A stretch of 64,000 nucleotides of DNA, from assembly GCA_013146195.2 (NCBI GenBank), contig CM028379.1, positions 58,229,693 to 58,293,692 of the forward strand. Direction: 5' to 3'. This DNA comes from Codonopsis lanceolata (lineage: Eukaryota > Streptophyta > Magnoliopsida > Asterales > Campanulaceae). Positions 22,003 to 33,700 of the stretch are shown one piece after another (positions within the stretch are counted from its first letter, which is position 1; every line of letters starts with the position of its first letter). The notes under the pieces are model-generated. The model had not been told where the DNA came from and ran no database searches. It saw only the letters and a program-made list of their open reading frames with translations. Made by a program: the position numbers and the translations under genes.

Positions 22003-22806
22003 TCATCATCATCATCATCATCATTACATGTACTTGCATCTTCACCCAAAACCGATTAATTGAATTTGTGAAATAAGATATTATAATAATATCATATACA
22101 TATAATCATTACTTCTATCTCATAGGTATAGGTATGTACTTACACTTTCACCCAAAACCGATTAATTGAATTGTGAAATAAGATATTATAATAATATCAT
22201 ATACATATAATCATTACTCCTATCTCATAGGTATAGGTATATATATGTATCTATGTTATATCAAGTAGCCTACACACACTGTACCCGTACCGAACAACCC
22301 AAAAAATTGAACACACACAACTGCAACACTGTACAATAAACAATTCAAACTTAACTATATCATCATAATATAATGGTTTACCTAATATGTCTCTTCCTGC
22401 AAGATTTTTACGACTGTCTATTCCCTCAACTATGTTGCCGCAGTGACTATCTTTTCGACTACCGCACTGACTTTTTTTTTTTTTTTTGTGTACTCGGTTT
22501 CTCTCCATCTCTACTCTTTATGTAGATAAAACTCTATTAGGTTTTCTAACCCCAACCACCTTACCAGACCGGACCAGAATTCATTTAAGTTACACTCATA
22601 AAAGAAAATTAGTTATTTGATATGAGTCAAAAACGGGCCAAGCCCAATCTAATTTAATTGGTTACTAAATATGTTTAAACCATTAAATTAACACAAAACA
22701 ATTATAATATTAATTATATAGGTCCAAAACGATTGTAATATTAATTAATGCTAATTAATATGTTAGCTAAAAATTTATCGGTAAAAAAATTTATCGGGGT
22801 ATTACA
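20433..22806 (-). repeat. Tekay-2 5' LTR (2374 bp)
   Basis: Starts TGTAACGCCCCAAACTC and ends GGGGTATTACA. It lacks the hAT insertion found in its partner. It has the UNCG-like hairpin array at 21023-21120, a (TA)n run followed by (CAT)n at 21967-22023, and two copies of the 'cacccaaaaccgattaattgaa' block. Confidence 0.95.
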
Positions 22807-22811
22807 ATGGT

Positions 22812-23399
22812 AGAACTTCAAAGAATTCAATGTTACAACAAAACTATGCATCGCAAAAAATCATACTTTTCATATCAAAAGAACATCTCACATGAAGTTT
22901 GATAATTATGTGAGAATTAATAAAGAATAAAAATCATGATTTCGAAAGAACAGTAAGCGACAGAGTTTAAATTCAATTACCGACCCGAAGTCGGCGTATG
23001 TTTCAAAAGAATATCAATATCAAGGAATTTAATGGAAACCTAACGAACGGTACATAAGAGATTGGAGACGTAAAAGATGTATAATCCCTTACCTCGAAAT
23101 GCTTAACAAAAATGGTCCGCAACACGTACGATCGTCCTAACTTTCCTTATGTAAATCTAGGTTCAAAATATACAATAATCACTATACTATAAATGTACAA
23201 ACTAAATCATATTAATTTCTATAATAATAATTATAGTAATACTTTATTAAATATATTTTTTAAAATCACAAAACCAAACACACACATATACTGACACACA
23301 CACTCACCTTCACACACTAACACATGCCACAAACACACACGACTGAACACGCACACATTCACACAAAAATGCATTTTGTATGCCTTATAGTTATATATA
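22812..23399 (-). repeat. Tekay-1 5' LTR, second part
   Basis: Continues the LTR after the Tekay-2 insertion. It shares motifs with Tekay LTRs generally ('cccttacctcgaaatgctta' near 23086) and ends at the Helitron insertion in a TA-rich stretch. No coding content. Confidence 0.75.
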
Positions 23400-23514
23400 C
23401 TAGTTTTTTAAACCCGTGCGTTAAACGCACGTCAACTAAATCATACATAAACAAAATAAGGAAGATCGGTTTATTAACAATTACACATAAGTATATCACT
23501 AATCATTATAAATT

Positions 23515-23760
23515 CTAAAAAAATTCCTTATATACAACATTTGTTGTCTTATTAGTTGGTTTTTCATCTTCACCGCATATCAATATCTTCAAACCAAAAT
23601 AATTTGTTACTCTAGAAACTACGACATATAACTGTCCATGGCTAAATACTATTTTGTTCAAATAGAGACCTACGTGCAATTATTGACTTTGACACTTTTT
23701 AATTGTCATTGCATATGATACCAGCAATGTTACATCATATAAAGTTAATGACAATCTTGG
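23515..23760 (-). pseudogene. Helitron Pif1-type helicase, C-terminal fragment
   Basis: Minus-strand reading gives 'GLYLNKIVFSHGQLYVVVSR' then 'VTNYFGLKILICGEDEK' and ends at a stop at 23515-23517. 'HGQLYVAxSRVxxxxGLKIL' is the last conserved helicase block of plant RepHel proteins. Upstream 'AMTIKKCQSQ' corresponds to the 'AMTINKxQGQ' motif, with a stop right after it. The Rep domain and most of the helicase are missing, so the element could only have moved with help from another copy. Confidence 0.88.
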
Positions 23761-23969
23761 ATTTTTTCCGCCCTTCAAATAGAATATGAACTCAAATAAG
23801 TTTTTCCTTTTAAATGATTACTTTTATTAAATTATATTTATATTTTATGAATAAAGAAATTTATGAGAAGAAAATAAGATAAAAACAAAATAACGAAATT
23901 ATTTTTACCGTTAATTATTATTTTTGTTTTGTAAATTATTTTGATTTTAATAACTTCCATTATATTTTT

Positions 23970-24700
23970 TTGTTTTATTGACTTCGTAACTATTATTTTT
24001 GTTTTATTTTTAAGAATTAGTTTTACAAAAAAAAATTGTTCCGTAATTTTTTTATTATTATTTTGCTAACCTCAGTTTAAATTGTTTTGTTTTATTGACT
24101 CTGTAACTGTTATTTTTGTTCCATCAAATATTTTTATTTTACTAACATATTTTTGTTTTACATAACTGTTTTTAAGAATTTGTTTTAAACTTTTGTTCAA
24201 TAAATTATTTTTATAATTTTACTAACCTCGGTTTAAATTATTTTTGTTTTATTGACTTCGTAACTATTATTTTTGTTCCATCAAATATTTTTATTTAACT
24301 AATGTATTTTTGTTTTACATAGCTATTTTTAAGAATTTGTTTTAAAATTTTGTTCCGTAAATTATTTTTATTATTTTAGTAACCTCAGTTTAAATTGTTT
24401 TTTGTTTTTATTGACTATGTAACTATTATTTTTGTTCCATCAAATATTTTTATTTTACTAACGTATTTTTGTTTTACATATATATTTTAAGAATTTGTTT
24501 TAAACTTTTGTTCCGTAAATTATTTTATTTTACTAACCTTCGCATTAAATTATTTTTGTTTTGTTGATTCTGTAACTTTTATTTTTATAGTGGCTTGTTC
24601 CATAAATTATTTTTATTTTACTAACCTCTTATATTTTTGTTTTCTTAACTCCATAACTATTATTTTTGTTTTAGTTACTATTTTTTATGTTTAAAGAGGA
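23970..24700. repeat. Degenerate ~157-bp tandem repeat inside the Helitron
   Basis: The phrase 'ttttattgactctgtaact' or close variants recurs near 23971, 24090, 24247, 24405 and 24558. Each is followed by 'attatttttgttcc', 'atttttattttactaac' and 'aagaatttgtttta'. Spacing is 119, 157, 158 and 153 bp; the first unit has an internal deletion. Confidence 0.8.
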
Positions 24701-24900
24701 AAAATGTTTAAACATAATTAAAAGAGAGAGTGGATGATGATGATGAGAGAAAAAATAAGGAGAAGACGGGAGAGAGAAAAAGAAATATAACCAGAGAAGA
24801 TAGGAGAGAGAAAGAGTGAAATGGTAAATGAAAAGTTAATAATTTAAAAGTGAAATTTTGGAGGGAGAAATCCACCCTTGCCATTATATATATATATAGA

Positions 24901-25051
24901 TATAACACCACGCACATACTATTTCATGCACACACATACGCCACACACATAAACATATACTGACACATGCACTACATACACTAAACACACACACATACAC
25001 ACTTATACACGGTTAACACATACTCCTATATATATTTATATATGGCTTGTA
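24901..25051 (-). repeat. Tekay-1 5' LTR, third part, truncated
   Basis: Matches 926-1095 of the other LTR (CA-rich text, then 'tatatatggcttgtagccatc'). It stops abruptly at 25051, where a plus-strand chromovirus LTR fragment begins; the remaining ~580 bp of LTR seen on the left are absent here. Confidence 0.75.
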
Positions 25052-25365
25052 GCCATCTACTGTTGGCCGCAATGGGGATGTAGTCCCATTGTTGTAACAA
25101 TACGTACGACTTTGGTAAGCTATGGAGCTCGAGTGGGACTCGGGGACGTCGATACCACGAGATGGGTATTGAAGGCACATTTGGTTTTGCACGTGTATTG
25201 CATGAGCAGCGATAGCAATGGATTGGAGTAATATTTATATCATTCTTTATGTGGTTTATTACGGGCACTTATGTGAATATCACCGTGCTATGTGGATTAT
25301 GTTCCTATGGTTATGCGGTACATGTTTATGTTTTGGTATACTTATATTGATGCCATAATTGATAT

Positions 25366-25440
<75 letters not shown>

Positions 25441-26274
25441 TGAGCATTTTGTCATGCCATATTGTCGCATTTAGTAATTTAATGAGTCATTATGACTCAT
25501 CACGCCTTTGTTTTCCTTAGTGTGCGCTTGGTTCGTTAGTTCATGTTGAGGTTGAGTAGTTCACGGTTGTAGTAGGCGATTCTTTGAGACTTAGCTCGTG
25601 GAGTATTGTTATTAGTATTATTGTTATTAATACTCATGGTATTGTTGTTCCTTCTAGTGAGGACAATTGTATATGTAATGTTATGTAAGCTTTATAGTCG
25701 GGTAGATTTATATTTGGGTATTGATAGTTGTATTCTTTTGGAGCCGACAAGTTATGTCAAGCCGTGGTTTTTATTTAGAAGTTTTATTCCGTTTCTTTCC
25801 GAGCATGTTTTTAGCTCGTGGTGTTTAGTTGTGGTTTATCCCGCATGTTGTGGCGTCGATGTTATTTTGTGTTCCCAAGTAGTAGACTCGTTGTTGTAGT
25901 TGTTGGGTTTCGCTGCATGTTGTGTCGCCGATGACTTGATTACTTTTATTCCGCTTTTGCTTAGCAGGAGTTTTGTTGTGTGTGCGTATTTTTGTAGCAT
26001 GTGGTTCAAATTTTTAGGCCAAGAGAATGACTATTTCTTTGGTTGTATTTTAGCTTAGAGCTCGATAGCTCGGGCTCCATCTTATTATTCACTTTCGCAA
26101 TTTGTTGTTGTTGTTGTTTTGTATCGCCGTTATGACTTTCTGTCTTGTTCGATCTTTTTTAGCTCGCTTTGTTCGATGTGTGTCATTGTGCTTAGCAGTG
26201 TGCCTATCCATTGTTTAGTTGGTTTAGTGGCACGACATCGGGTTCCGTGTTGGAATTTGAGTCGGGTCGTCACA
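25052..26274 (+). repeat. 3' portion of a plus-strand chromovirus LTR (family B)
   Basis: From 'tggccgcaatggggatgtag' onward it matches 32310-33700 and 39480-40226 plus 56406-56864. Shared text includes 'gagtgggactcg', 'cgtcgataccacgagatg', 'agccgacaagttatgtc' and the end GGGTCGGGTCGTCACA at 26274. A very long (TA)n run lies at 25370-25437. The 5' part of the LTR and any interior are missing. Confidence 0.75.
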
Positions 26275-26568
26275 TCCACCCTAGCCCATTTCCACAAGTC
26301 CATCTGTAACATCGACCTAGTTGCTAGCAATCAAACCACCAGTGAACACCATCTCCTTCACGCCGCTTAACCCACGTAGTTGTAGATTCGATAATCCCAA
26401 AAAATATATACAAGAATTAGCTTATAAACAAAATACACACACAAACACACAAATCTCAATTGATTCTAGATCCGATTGTAACTTGAAATTAGAAAAAGAG
26501 GAAAAAATTTATAGATACATAGAAAGTATAGAAAAGTGGAAGATAGATCTATCTAAAAGATACCCACA
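26275..26568. other. No gene seen
   Basis: AT-rich flank of the LTR fragment; no coding or structural signal recognised. Confidence 0.5.
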
Positions 26569-27005
26569 TAAGAGCATGAGCAACAACTACACCCAAATCA
26601 AACACACCCCATTAAAAACTAATAAATTAATATATTTGATACTCATTTGATTAAACATTAAAAAACTCTTCTAATAGTGTCACAAACTCCAACACTAATA
26701 CCTCACCATCTTTATCTTAAAAATCGGTTTGGTGTCTAAATGAAGCAAACCGAATCTCTATTTATAGATAAAAATGTTGTACTCATTTTATATAAAAATA
26801 AAACATTTTTGAATTGCTAAAATGCCAAAAAAAAAAAAAGGGATAAAAATCAAAAAGTGGAGAGGATTTTGGTTTGATTTGTATCATATATTGATACAAT
26901 CAAACCAAATCAAATAAGATACCAATTTGATTTTAAATGATTTGGTTGTTGTAAGTGGTGATTTTGGTATAATTTTAGTACGATCCTTTGTTAACCATGC
27001 TCTTA
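26569..27005. mobile_element. MITE-like element with TAAGAGCATG ends
   Basis: The left end TAAGAGCATGAGCAAC and the right end, in reverse complement TAAGAGCATGGTTAAC, form an inverted repeat. If the termini are GAGCATG, the flanks TAA and TTA could be a slightly diverged 3-bp duplication. The interior is AT-rich with inverted 'aaatcaaaccaa' phrases. Superfamily is not certain. Confidence 0.6.
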
Positions 27006-27549
27006 GATATTTAAAAAACATGACAAATCGTAAGAATTAAAGAAGATATGCAGTGAAATAAAAATCCTAGATCTATCTAAAAATACCATAAAACATTCTT
27101 ATGTCTATCAATTTAAGAAGCTAACATTAGTTTTAAAGACCTAGATTTATCAAATATTTGTAAAGGGCATAAATGTAAATTTAAAATTATCCATCGCTAC
27201 TACTTGCAAATATTTAACTCATGAAATTCATGCTATAATAATTTGAGTATCTCTCATGTAAAACCATCTAACGGATCTTAATTTTAAGACGATACCCCAC
27301 TTTCACAAACTTTAACGCACCAACACATGGGTCGAGTGAAGAGTGTTGGAAAAATTGTGTTTAAAGAATGAAATTGTGCAATCTTGAGACACATTCTTTT
27401 TATGAGTCATTTGTGGAATGAGAAGGGTAATTGTAGAAATATGTTATACTTGTGAGAACATCGAAATCATATATTTATTTATCCAATTTAGCCTTTGGAT
27501 GAATAAGTTATGATTGATTAAAGTGTGGTATTGGAAGTTGGAAGTGAGC
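27006..27549. other. No gene seen
   Basis: AT-rich; no feature recognised before the LTR edge at 27550. Confidence 0.5.
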
Positions 27550-29437
27550 TGTGACACCCCGCTCCTTCGTTAGCTCTGCCATGCGTGCTATACTTGTACT
27601 TCTTCCTTTGTCTAATCGTATGTTTGGTTTGCGAGAGGGTCTAGATATGTATGAGAGACCACGTTAAGACCAAAACATTATTAAGAGACTACATATAGTT
27701 GTTGACTTGCAAGTCACAAGTCGTGACTCGACGATAGTCTGAATGCGACGATTGAGGTTTGCTTGCTTTTGTGTTCGTGACTTCTGCTTGGTCCTAGACC
27801 TCTATATGAAGGTTTATTAACATGTTTAGATGCATTAGACTTCAAGTTGGAGGTGTTCCATAAGTCTATCGATGATTTGGAAGCTTCGAGACAAAGATTC
27901 GCTCTCTATCGCAGAAGTTCGGGATCGAGTCGCTGCAATCGCCTCTCATTTGGAATTTTTATTTCCCTAGTTGTTATTCCACTTTCTAGAGTATTAAAGC
28001 TTCTTCATTAGCCCTTAGACTTGCCTTAAAAGTCTCCTTTCATTGCATGTTCAATTGCTAGTTCATTCGTCGTTCCGGTTGCTCGTTGTTGCACCTCTTC
28101 CCGGTTTCGCTCCGAGTTGTTTCGGGAGTTGTTTCGGGGTTATTTGTGAGTGTTATAAGGGAGTTCTAGACCTACTTTGATGAGGTTTGAACCTTGTTAG
28201 GTTTGTTAAGTGTTGGGGGTCTTTTCGTTGAATTTGAGCCATTTCTGTCTGCTCTGGCTTGCCCCGCAAGGTGGAATGGCCTTGCCCCGCAAGGTCAACA
28301 GCGAAAGCACCTAGGGAGTGCCTGGAGAGCTTGCGGCGCTATGTGGGACCTTGCACCGCAAGGTGCCCCGATCCTGCTTTTGCCCCTCGTCCGTGTTTTG
28401 ACGAGAAATGCCTATCCGACCCTCATCAAACCCCCTCTAAACCCATCCTAACCTCCCATACTTAGCCCTAAACATGTCCTAACATTAGCTGAAAGTTAAT
28501 TAAGGTTAGATTAGTGATTGATTAATCCTAATCTCTACTAATTGCACCAAGGAATTCCTTTATTTTGCCCTCTGGTTCATGAGGTATAAAAGCTCAAACC
28601 ATTTACAATTTTCTAAAATCCTTTCATTTCTTCTCTTCTTCCATACGTATTAGAGAGAGAGAGAGTCCATGGGAGATTTTTGAGCCCTAGCCTTCTTCTC
28701 TCTTCGATCCAAGACGATCCAACCACCCGATTGCCTTCAAACTCGAATTGAAGCCCTCGACGAGTAGTAACAAGTTCACCGATCGGATTTATGCTCTTTG
28801 AGTTTTCACTAAGCTGTAAGTTACTTCCTTTGATTTTGGTTCATTGGCCCTAAGGAAAACAATTTATATGCTATTTGTGGGCAATGAACACTTGATATGC
28901 CTCAGATGCCCATTTTGGGGATTTTGGAAGTATGAACTTGTTGAGAGCAATTGTAGAATGCTTCTATGATTGTCAAGTATATGACATTCCTCATATTGTG
29001 TTTCTAGGATTATGAGCATGCTAGAATTCATGTCCATATGTTAATTGGGTTTATTGTGGAAATATGCCTATGATTAGGGCTTTAAATGTGTGAACTCACT
29101 AGATATCATGAGTAGGATCATTTAATTGAAATTAAGTGATTTATGAAATGGGTAAAGATTTATGTTGGGTTTTGTTGTAATTTTAGGCTTTGAGAATCAA
29201 GCCCGAATTATTGGATATATTGTTGTTAAATAAAGTGGGTATTAATGTTGAAATTGATGAAGTACGTAAATGATGAAACTTAGTATTTAGACTCAACTGA
29301 GTCTTAATAAGTTCAATAATGTGTTAATGAACTCAAGTTGAAATCCTACCACATTTGGGTTCGCTTGACTATGATTGAAGTTCTTGATTTTTAGGCTTGT
29401 AGAACAAGCCCTGATTGATGTGTTAATTTTGGGGGTA
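27550..29437 (+). repeat. LTR-like region upstream of the assembly gap
   Basis: Begins TGTGACACCCCGCTCC, an LTR-like edge. It has a TATAAAAG box at 28585-28592 and a downstream region resembling the other family-B LTR after its own TATA box ('ctaag..tggtaagtt', 'ttgaccctaggga'). Three copies of the palindrome CCTTGCCCCGCAAGG lie at 28258-28363. It runs into the N gap, so its inner end is not seen. The start does not match 30377 closely; it may be from a related but different family. Confidence 0.55.
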
Positions 29438-29537
29438 NNNNNNNNNNNNNNNNNNNNNNNNNNNNNNNNNNNNNNNNNNNNNNNNNNNNNNNNNNNNNNN
29501 NNNNNNNNNNNNNNNNNNNNNNNNNNNNNNNNNNNNN
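29438..29537. other. Assembly gap of 100 N
   Basis: Exactly 100 N, the conventional size for a gap of unknown length. It separates LTR sequence from integrase sequence, so most of an element interior is probably missing here. Confidence 0.98.
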
Positions 29538-29539
29538 TT

Positions 29540-30368
29540 GCAGAAGCTATGGGTTAAGTTGAACTTTGGCCTGACTTTTCACCCTCGGTCAGAGCCGACG
29601 GTCCAGAAAACGATTGGAATACTTGAGGATATGTTGCGGGCTTATGCGATTGATTTTAAGGGAGTTGGGATACACATCTTCCTTTGGCGGAGTTTGCATA
29701 CAACAATAGTTACAGTCGAGCATCGAGATGGCATTATGAGGAGCTCTTATGGGAGGAACAGATCTCCTATTTGTTGGGAGGTTGGAGAAGCTAAATTATG
29801 GGGTTGAAATTGTTCGTGAGCTGTTGAGAGTGTGAAGATAATTCGAGATAGATGCTCACGCTCAAAGTCGGCCGAGAAAAGCTACAGCGGATAATAGAAG
29901 GAGAGATTTGGAGTTTCGGGTTGGAGACTTTGTGTTTCTTAAGGTATCGCCTAGAAGGGGTACCAAGAGATTCGGGAAGAAAGGGAAATTGTCACCAAGG
30001 TTTGTTGGGCCTTTTGAGATTAAGGCCGAGTTGGGAGTTTGGCATCTGGGGTGGCTTTACCGCCGTCTTTGTCGAGAGATCCATAATGTATTTCATGTGT
30101 CTATGCAGGAAATATCTTAAGGATGATTCCCATTCTTGAGTATGAGGAGATTACTTTTCGGTAGGATTTGTCTTATGTGGAGCGTAGGTGAAGATACTGA
30201 CACGAAAGAGCAAGTTTTGAGGAGCAAGAAAATTCCATTGGTGAAAGTCCTTTGGAAGAATCACGAGATCGAGGAAGCAACTTGGGAGGCAGAGTTGGAG
30301 ATGCGAGAGAAATATCCTCATTTGTTTGATGACTACGGTAGAATTTGGGGGCTAAATTCCTTAAAGTA
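29540..30368 (+). pseudogene. Family-B chromovirus: integrase end and chromodomain
   Basis: Plus-strand fragments in three frames: 'KTIGILEDMLRAYAIDFKG' (after a degraded HPxTDGQSE), 'YGRNRSPICWEVGEAKLW', then 'FRVGDFVFLKVSPRRGTKRF' and 'KKGKLSPRFVGPFEI', 'EIHNVFHVSM'. The chromodomain tail reads 'KEQVLRSKKIPLVKVLWKNH' and 'EIEEATWEAELEMREKYPHL'. Gene order and tail match the Tekay group. The polypurine tract AAGGGAGAA (30368-30376) and the LTR follow directly. Confidence 0.88.
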
Positions 30369-30376
30369 AGGGAGAA

Positions 30377-33300
30377 TGTAAAACCCTAAAATGTTGCTTG
30401 ATTGTGTTATGCATGGATTCATACATTGATAATCATCATAAACATGTTCATTTAGCTCCGTATATGTTTAGAGTCAATAGCATGATCGTTGGCGTCGTTT
30501 GAGATGCATGTATGCACTTTTCTTTTCGCGAGATGCTTTGAATCTCGGGTTTAAGACTTATGTTGTAACTTCATGGATTATTGTTAAGGGCATTTAAAAC
30601 ATCATTAACATGCCTTGGATGTTTGTTAGATGCTAGTTGCATCGACGGTTTGGTTGCTAGTTGGATTCTAGCGAAAACCCTTCGCTTTCACTTTTCCTCG
30701 TCGTTCGGCGAGTTACACTTTGAGTTCTTGGCCCTGTTTTGATGAGTTTTGAGACTTGATTCCTTTGGTTATAGATTGGAGGACATTAAGGTTGAATTGT
30801 AGACCAATTTTGGCTTGGAAGGACTCGAGAGCATGCGGAGAGGCGGGATCGAGCAAGGATGAAGCGAGAAAAACTAATCTGAAATAGGGGTGATGCGGTC
30901 GCATCACCTTAGCCAACGACCCATTGATTCGAAAGTCGAAATTTTGCCTCTTTTGATCACGTCCGAATTGTTTGACCAATTAACCCATTTTTAAGCCACA
31001 CCTTGACCCAATTACTTAACCTAAACTAATCCTAAACACCTATTAAGAGATTAGGGGCTAATTAGTGAGGTTATTAGTGAGTTAATCCCCCATATAAAAC
31101 CCAAGAAGCTGCCGCATTCTTCTTCATTCGGCCAAGGCAAACCGAGAAAGGCGTGACTTCCCTCTTCTCTTCTTGCAATTTACTGGGAGCACTCAAGGGG
31201 CTTGAGAGAGAGCTTGAGGAGGAGATTCGTGGGTCTTGAAGGGCTGAGCTTGGAGGCCATTAATGGAGTCTTCTTCTTCCCCATTTCATCTTCAAGGTTG
31301 AAGAAAGAGTTGAGGAGAAACATCATCTCTAGGGCACGAATTTCCAGCTTGTTAGGGCTAAGATTTGGTAAGTTTCTACCTTTCTTCTTCTTCTTTTTAG
31401 GCTCCATTGACCCTAGGGAATCAACCATGTGTGCTATGTGGGTCAATGGAAGCCATTGTTAGGGTTTCTAGAAATGTATGAACCCTAGGATTTCAAGTTT
31501 ATGTTAGAGCTTGATTGGCCTATGTGAGACCATGTCTATGTGAAATTCATGTTCTAAATTGCCTATTGAACTTGATTATGTTGATTTTTCATGAAGATTG
31601 ATGTTAGTTTGGTTGAGATGCTTGGAGGGTGATTTGCCCTAATTTGGTTTTAGCTTGCAATCTAATGATGTTAGCTTGATTAATATGTTTTACAAGCTTA
31701 ATAGAACATATTGAACCATGTTGTGAATTTTAATCATGATTTGAATGTTATGATTGGTATGATGACTTGGATGATATTATGCACAAGATGGCTAAATTAT
31801 TCTAAGTTTCATTGTTAATTAGTTTGTTGGGTTTATATGAGTATATTGAACATTGGGATTGTGGTTTTGGGCGATAGTTATGAACATAGGGGGTTGATGA
31901 AGCCTAAGCTTCTAATCCTTGAATTTTCGGAAAACTTAGATTGAACTCAACGGAGTTAACCTTTGGGTTAGTATGAATCCTAGGAACTATAATTTTAAGT
32001 CCTACGGAATTTTGGGTAGAATTCATGGAGGTCGAGCCTCCAAGAAGTTTTGAAGTGTGTGAAGCACACTTGATTATGAGAGCTTATATGATTCTCGGTT
32101 ATGATGTTTATGCTAGTTGTGAATGAATTGCATGACTAGTTTGATAGTAGAGTGTTTACCTACTTGTTTTGAGCATATGAGTATATATTACTTGTGCTTG
32201 GGTTTTAAGTCCAATTGGCGTCGTGCATTGAGTCTTTGGTGGGGCGATACATCGTCTTCACGAATTATGGGATTCGTGATCGCGATGTATCGCCGTCGCG
32301 GTTTGCACACACCCTCCATCGATGGCCACGGTGGGGAAGTAGTTTATCTTAGTTGTAGTAATACACATGACTTTGATAACTATGGAACTCGGCGGAGGCT
32401 GTCTCGGGGGCGTCGATATCTACGAGAGGGATATCGAGGGCACATAAGGGTTTTGCACGTGTTTTTGCGGGAGGCGACACGCGGAGGAATTTCGGTAATG
32501 GTATCATATCCCTTATATATATGAACTGTTTCACAAGTGCTTAAGTAAATAACGTGCTTGGTGAATTTGGATATGATATGATGCTTGTGTTGGTTCTTAC
32601 ATGTTATACTTAATAGATAACATATTGATTTAAGTTGTTAAGCATATATGCTACCACATGAATATTATGGGAATGTGTTTTATGCCAAAGGTATAATTAT
32701 TGTTGTTTAGGACTAAAATGCCTTGACATGGTTTTATGATGAGATGTTATACTTTAACGATAACATATTTATTTAATGTCGAGCATGGATGCCATGACAT
32801 GAATTTATATACGGTTATTTCATGACGATAGCATGACATATTTTATGATTGAGCATTATGCCATGATAGGAAGTTATGGTTAGTAACTTACTAAGTCATT
32901 GTGACTTACTTTTATTTGTTGGTTGTGTTTCCCTAGATCCAGTCGTGAGGCGGATCCAAGTAAATCGAAGTTACGTTGGCAAGGAATTCTTTTGGAAAGG
33001 TTGCTACATAGTTGTTCATTTTGCTTTTGGTGAGGTCGTTGGGAAGAATGAAGTTATGTAAACTTCATTATTGGGTAGCAAACCTTTATGTGCATTGAAT
33101 GATGTAATTATTGCTAGATATTCTTTTGGCAGCCGACAAGTAGAAGTCGTGCTTGATGTATGTTGGTAGTTAAACTTTCATATGTTTTTGGTTGTTAGTA
33201 CTTATTATTATTAGTACTCATGTTGTTGGTAGCCGACAAGTTTTAGTCGCGCTTGGTTTATTGGTGAAAAATGTTTAGCATGCTATATTGCTAGTTATTA

Positions 33301-33700
33301 ATATGTTTGTTCTCCGGCATGTGTTTAGCCGTTGAGTTGTTAGACTAGAGTCTTAGACTTAGTTTAATGTTGGGTTCCGGCCGTAGTTTCGCCGATGACT
33401 TGGTTTTCATTTTATGCTATATATTTGAATTGCATAACGGGGAGTTTGTCCTACGTGCCCAATGTTGCGACACGAGTCGAATTTTTGGACCGAGAGATTA
33501 ATCATCTCTTTGGTTGTTTTAGTTTGAGCTTGTTAGCTCGGGCGCCACTGTTTTATTTCATTTGCTTTCGCATGTGTTTTAAGTTGTCGGTGTATCGCCG
33601 TTATGGCCCTACCCATTATTTGCTACTTGTGTGTTGTTATTTGTTTCCCTGGCGGCACGACCTTGGGATTTCGTCTTGGGATCCGGGTCGGGTCGTCACA
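30377..33700 (+). repeat. Family-B chromovirus 3' LTR (3.3 kb)
   Basis: Starts TGTAAAACCCTAAAATG after the polypurine tract and ends GGGTCGGGTCGTCACA. A perfect 20-bp palindrome (GGTGATGCGG/TCGCATCACC arms, 30889-30908) lies about 185 bp before a TATAAAAC box at 31093-31100. The distal third is shared with the other family-B fragments. It contains no supported ORF. Confidence 0.8.

Larger units (their letters stand above)
11341..22806 (-). mobile_element. Tekay-2: complete Ty3/gypsy chromovirus nested in the Tekay-1 LTR (11.5 kb)
   Basis: Both LTRs start TGTAACGCCCCAAACTC and end CGGGGTATTACA. The element is flanked by the perfect 5-bp duplication ATGGT at 11336-11340 and 22807-22811. The internal order on the minus strand is the same as Tekay-1: extra ORF, gag, protease, RT, RNase H, integrase, chromodomain. 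It inserted after Tekay-1 and later acquired a hAT element (13116-13765) and a Stowaway MITE (17611-17868). Confidence 0.95.
23400..24900 (-). mobile_element. Helitron, internally deleted (~1.5 kb)
   Basis: On the minus strand the 3' end is a perfect 7-bp hairpin (CGTGCGT-TTA-ACGCACG), then GGTTTAAAAAACTAG followed by T: the CTRR end, upstream hairpin and A/T insertion site of Helitrons. The proposed 5' end is TCTATATATATATA. That edge lies in a TA-rich run which also occurs in the LTR, so the 5' boundary is uncertain by about 20 bp. A helicase fragment at 23515-23760 confirms the class. Confidence 0.85.

Noticed and set aside
25292..25474. ORF with a long Ile-Tyr run
   Set aside because: It is a translated (TA)n microsatellite.
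28194..28465. Plus-strand ORFs in GC-richer text (85 and 68 codons)
   Set aside because: They fall upstream of a TATA box in an LTR-like U3 and owe their openness to the repeated CCTTGCCCCGCAAGG palindrome.
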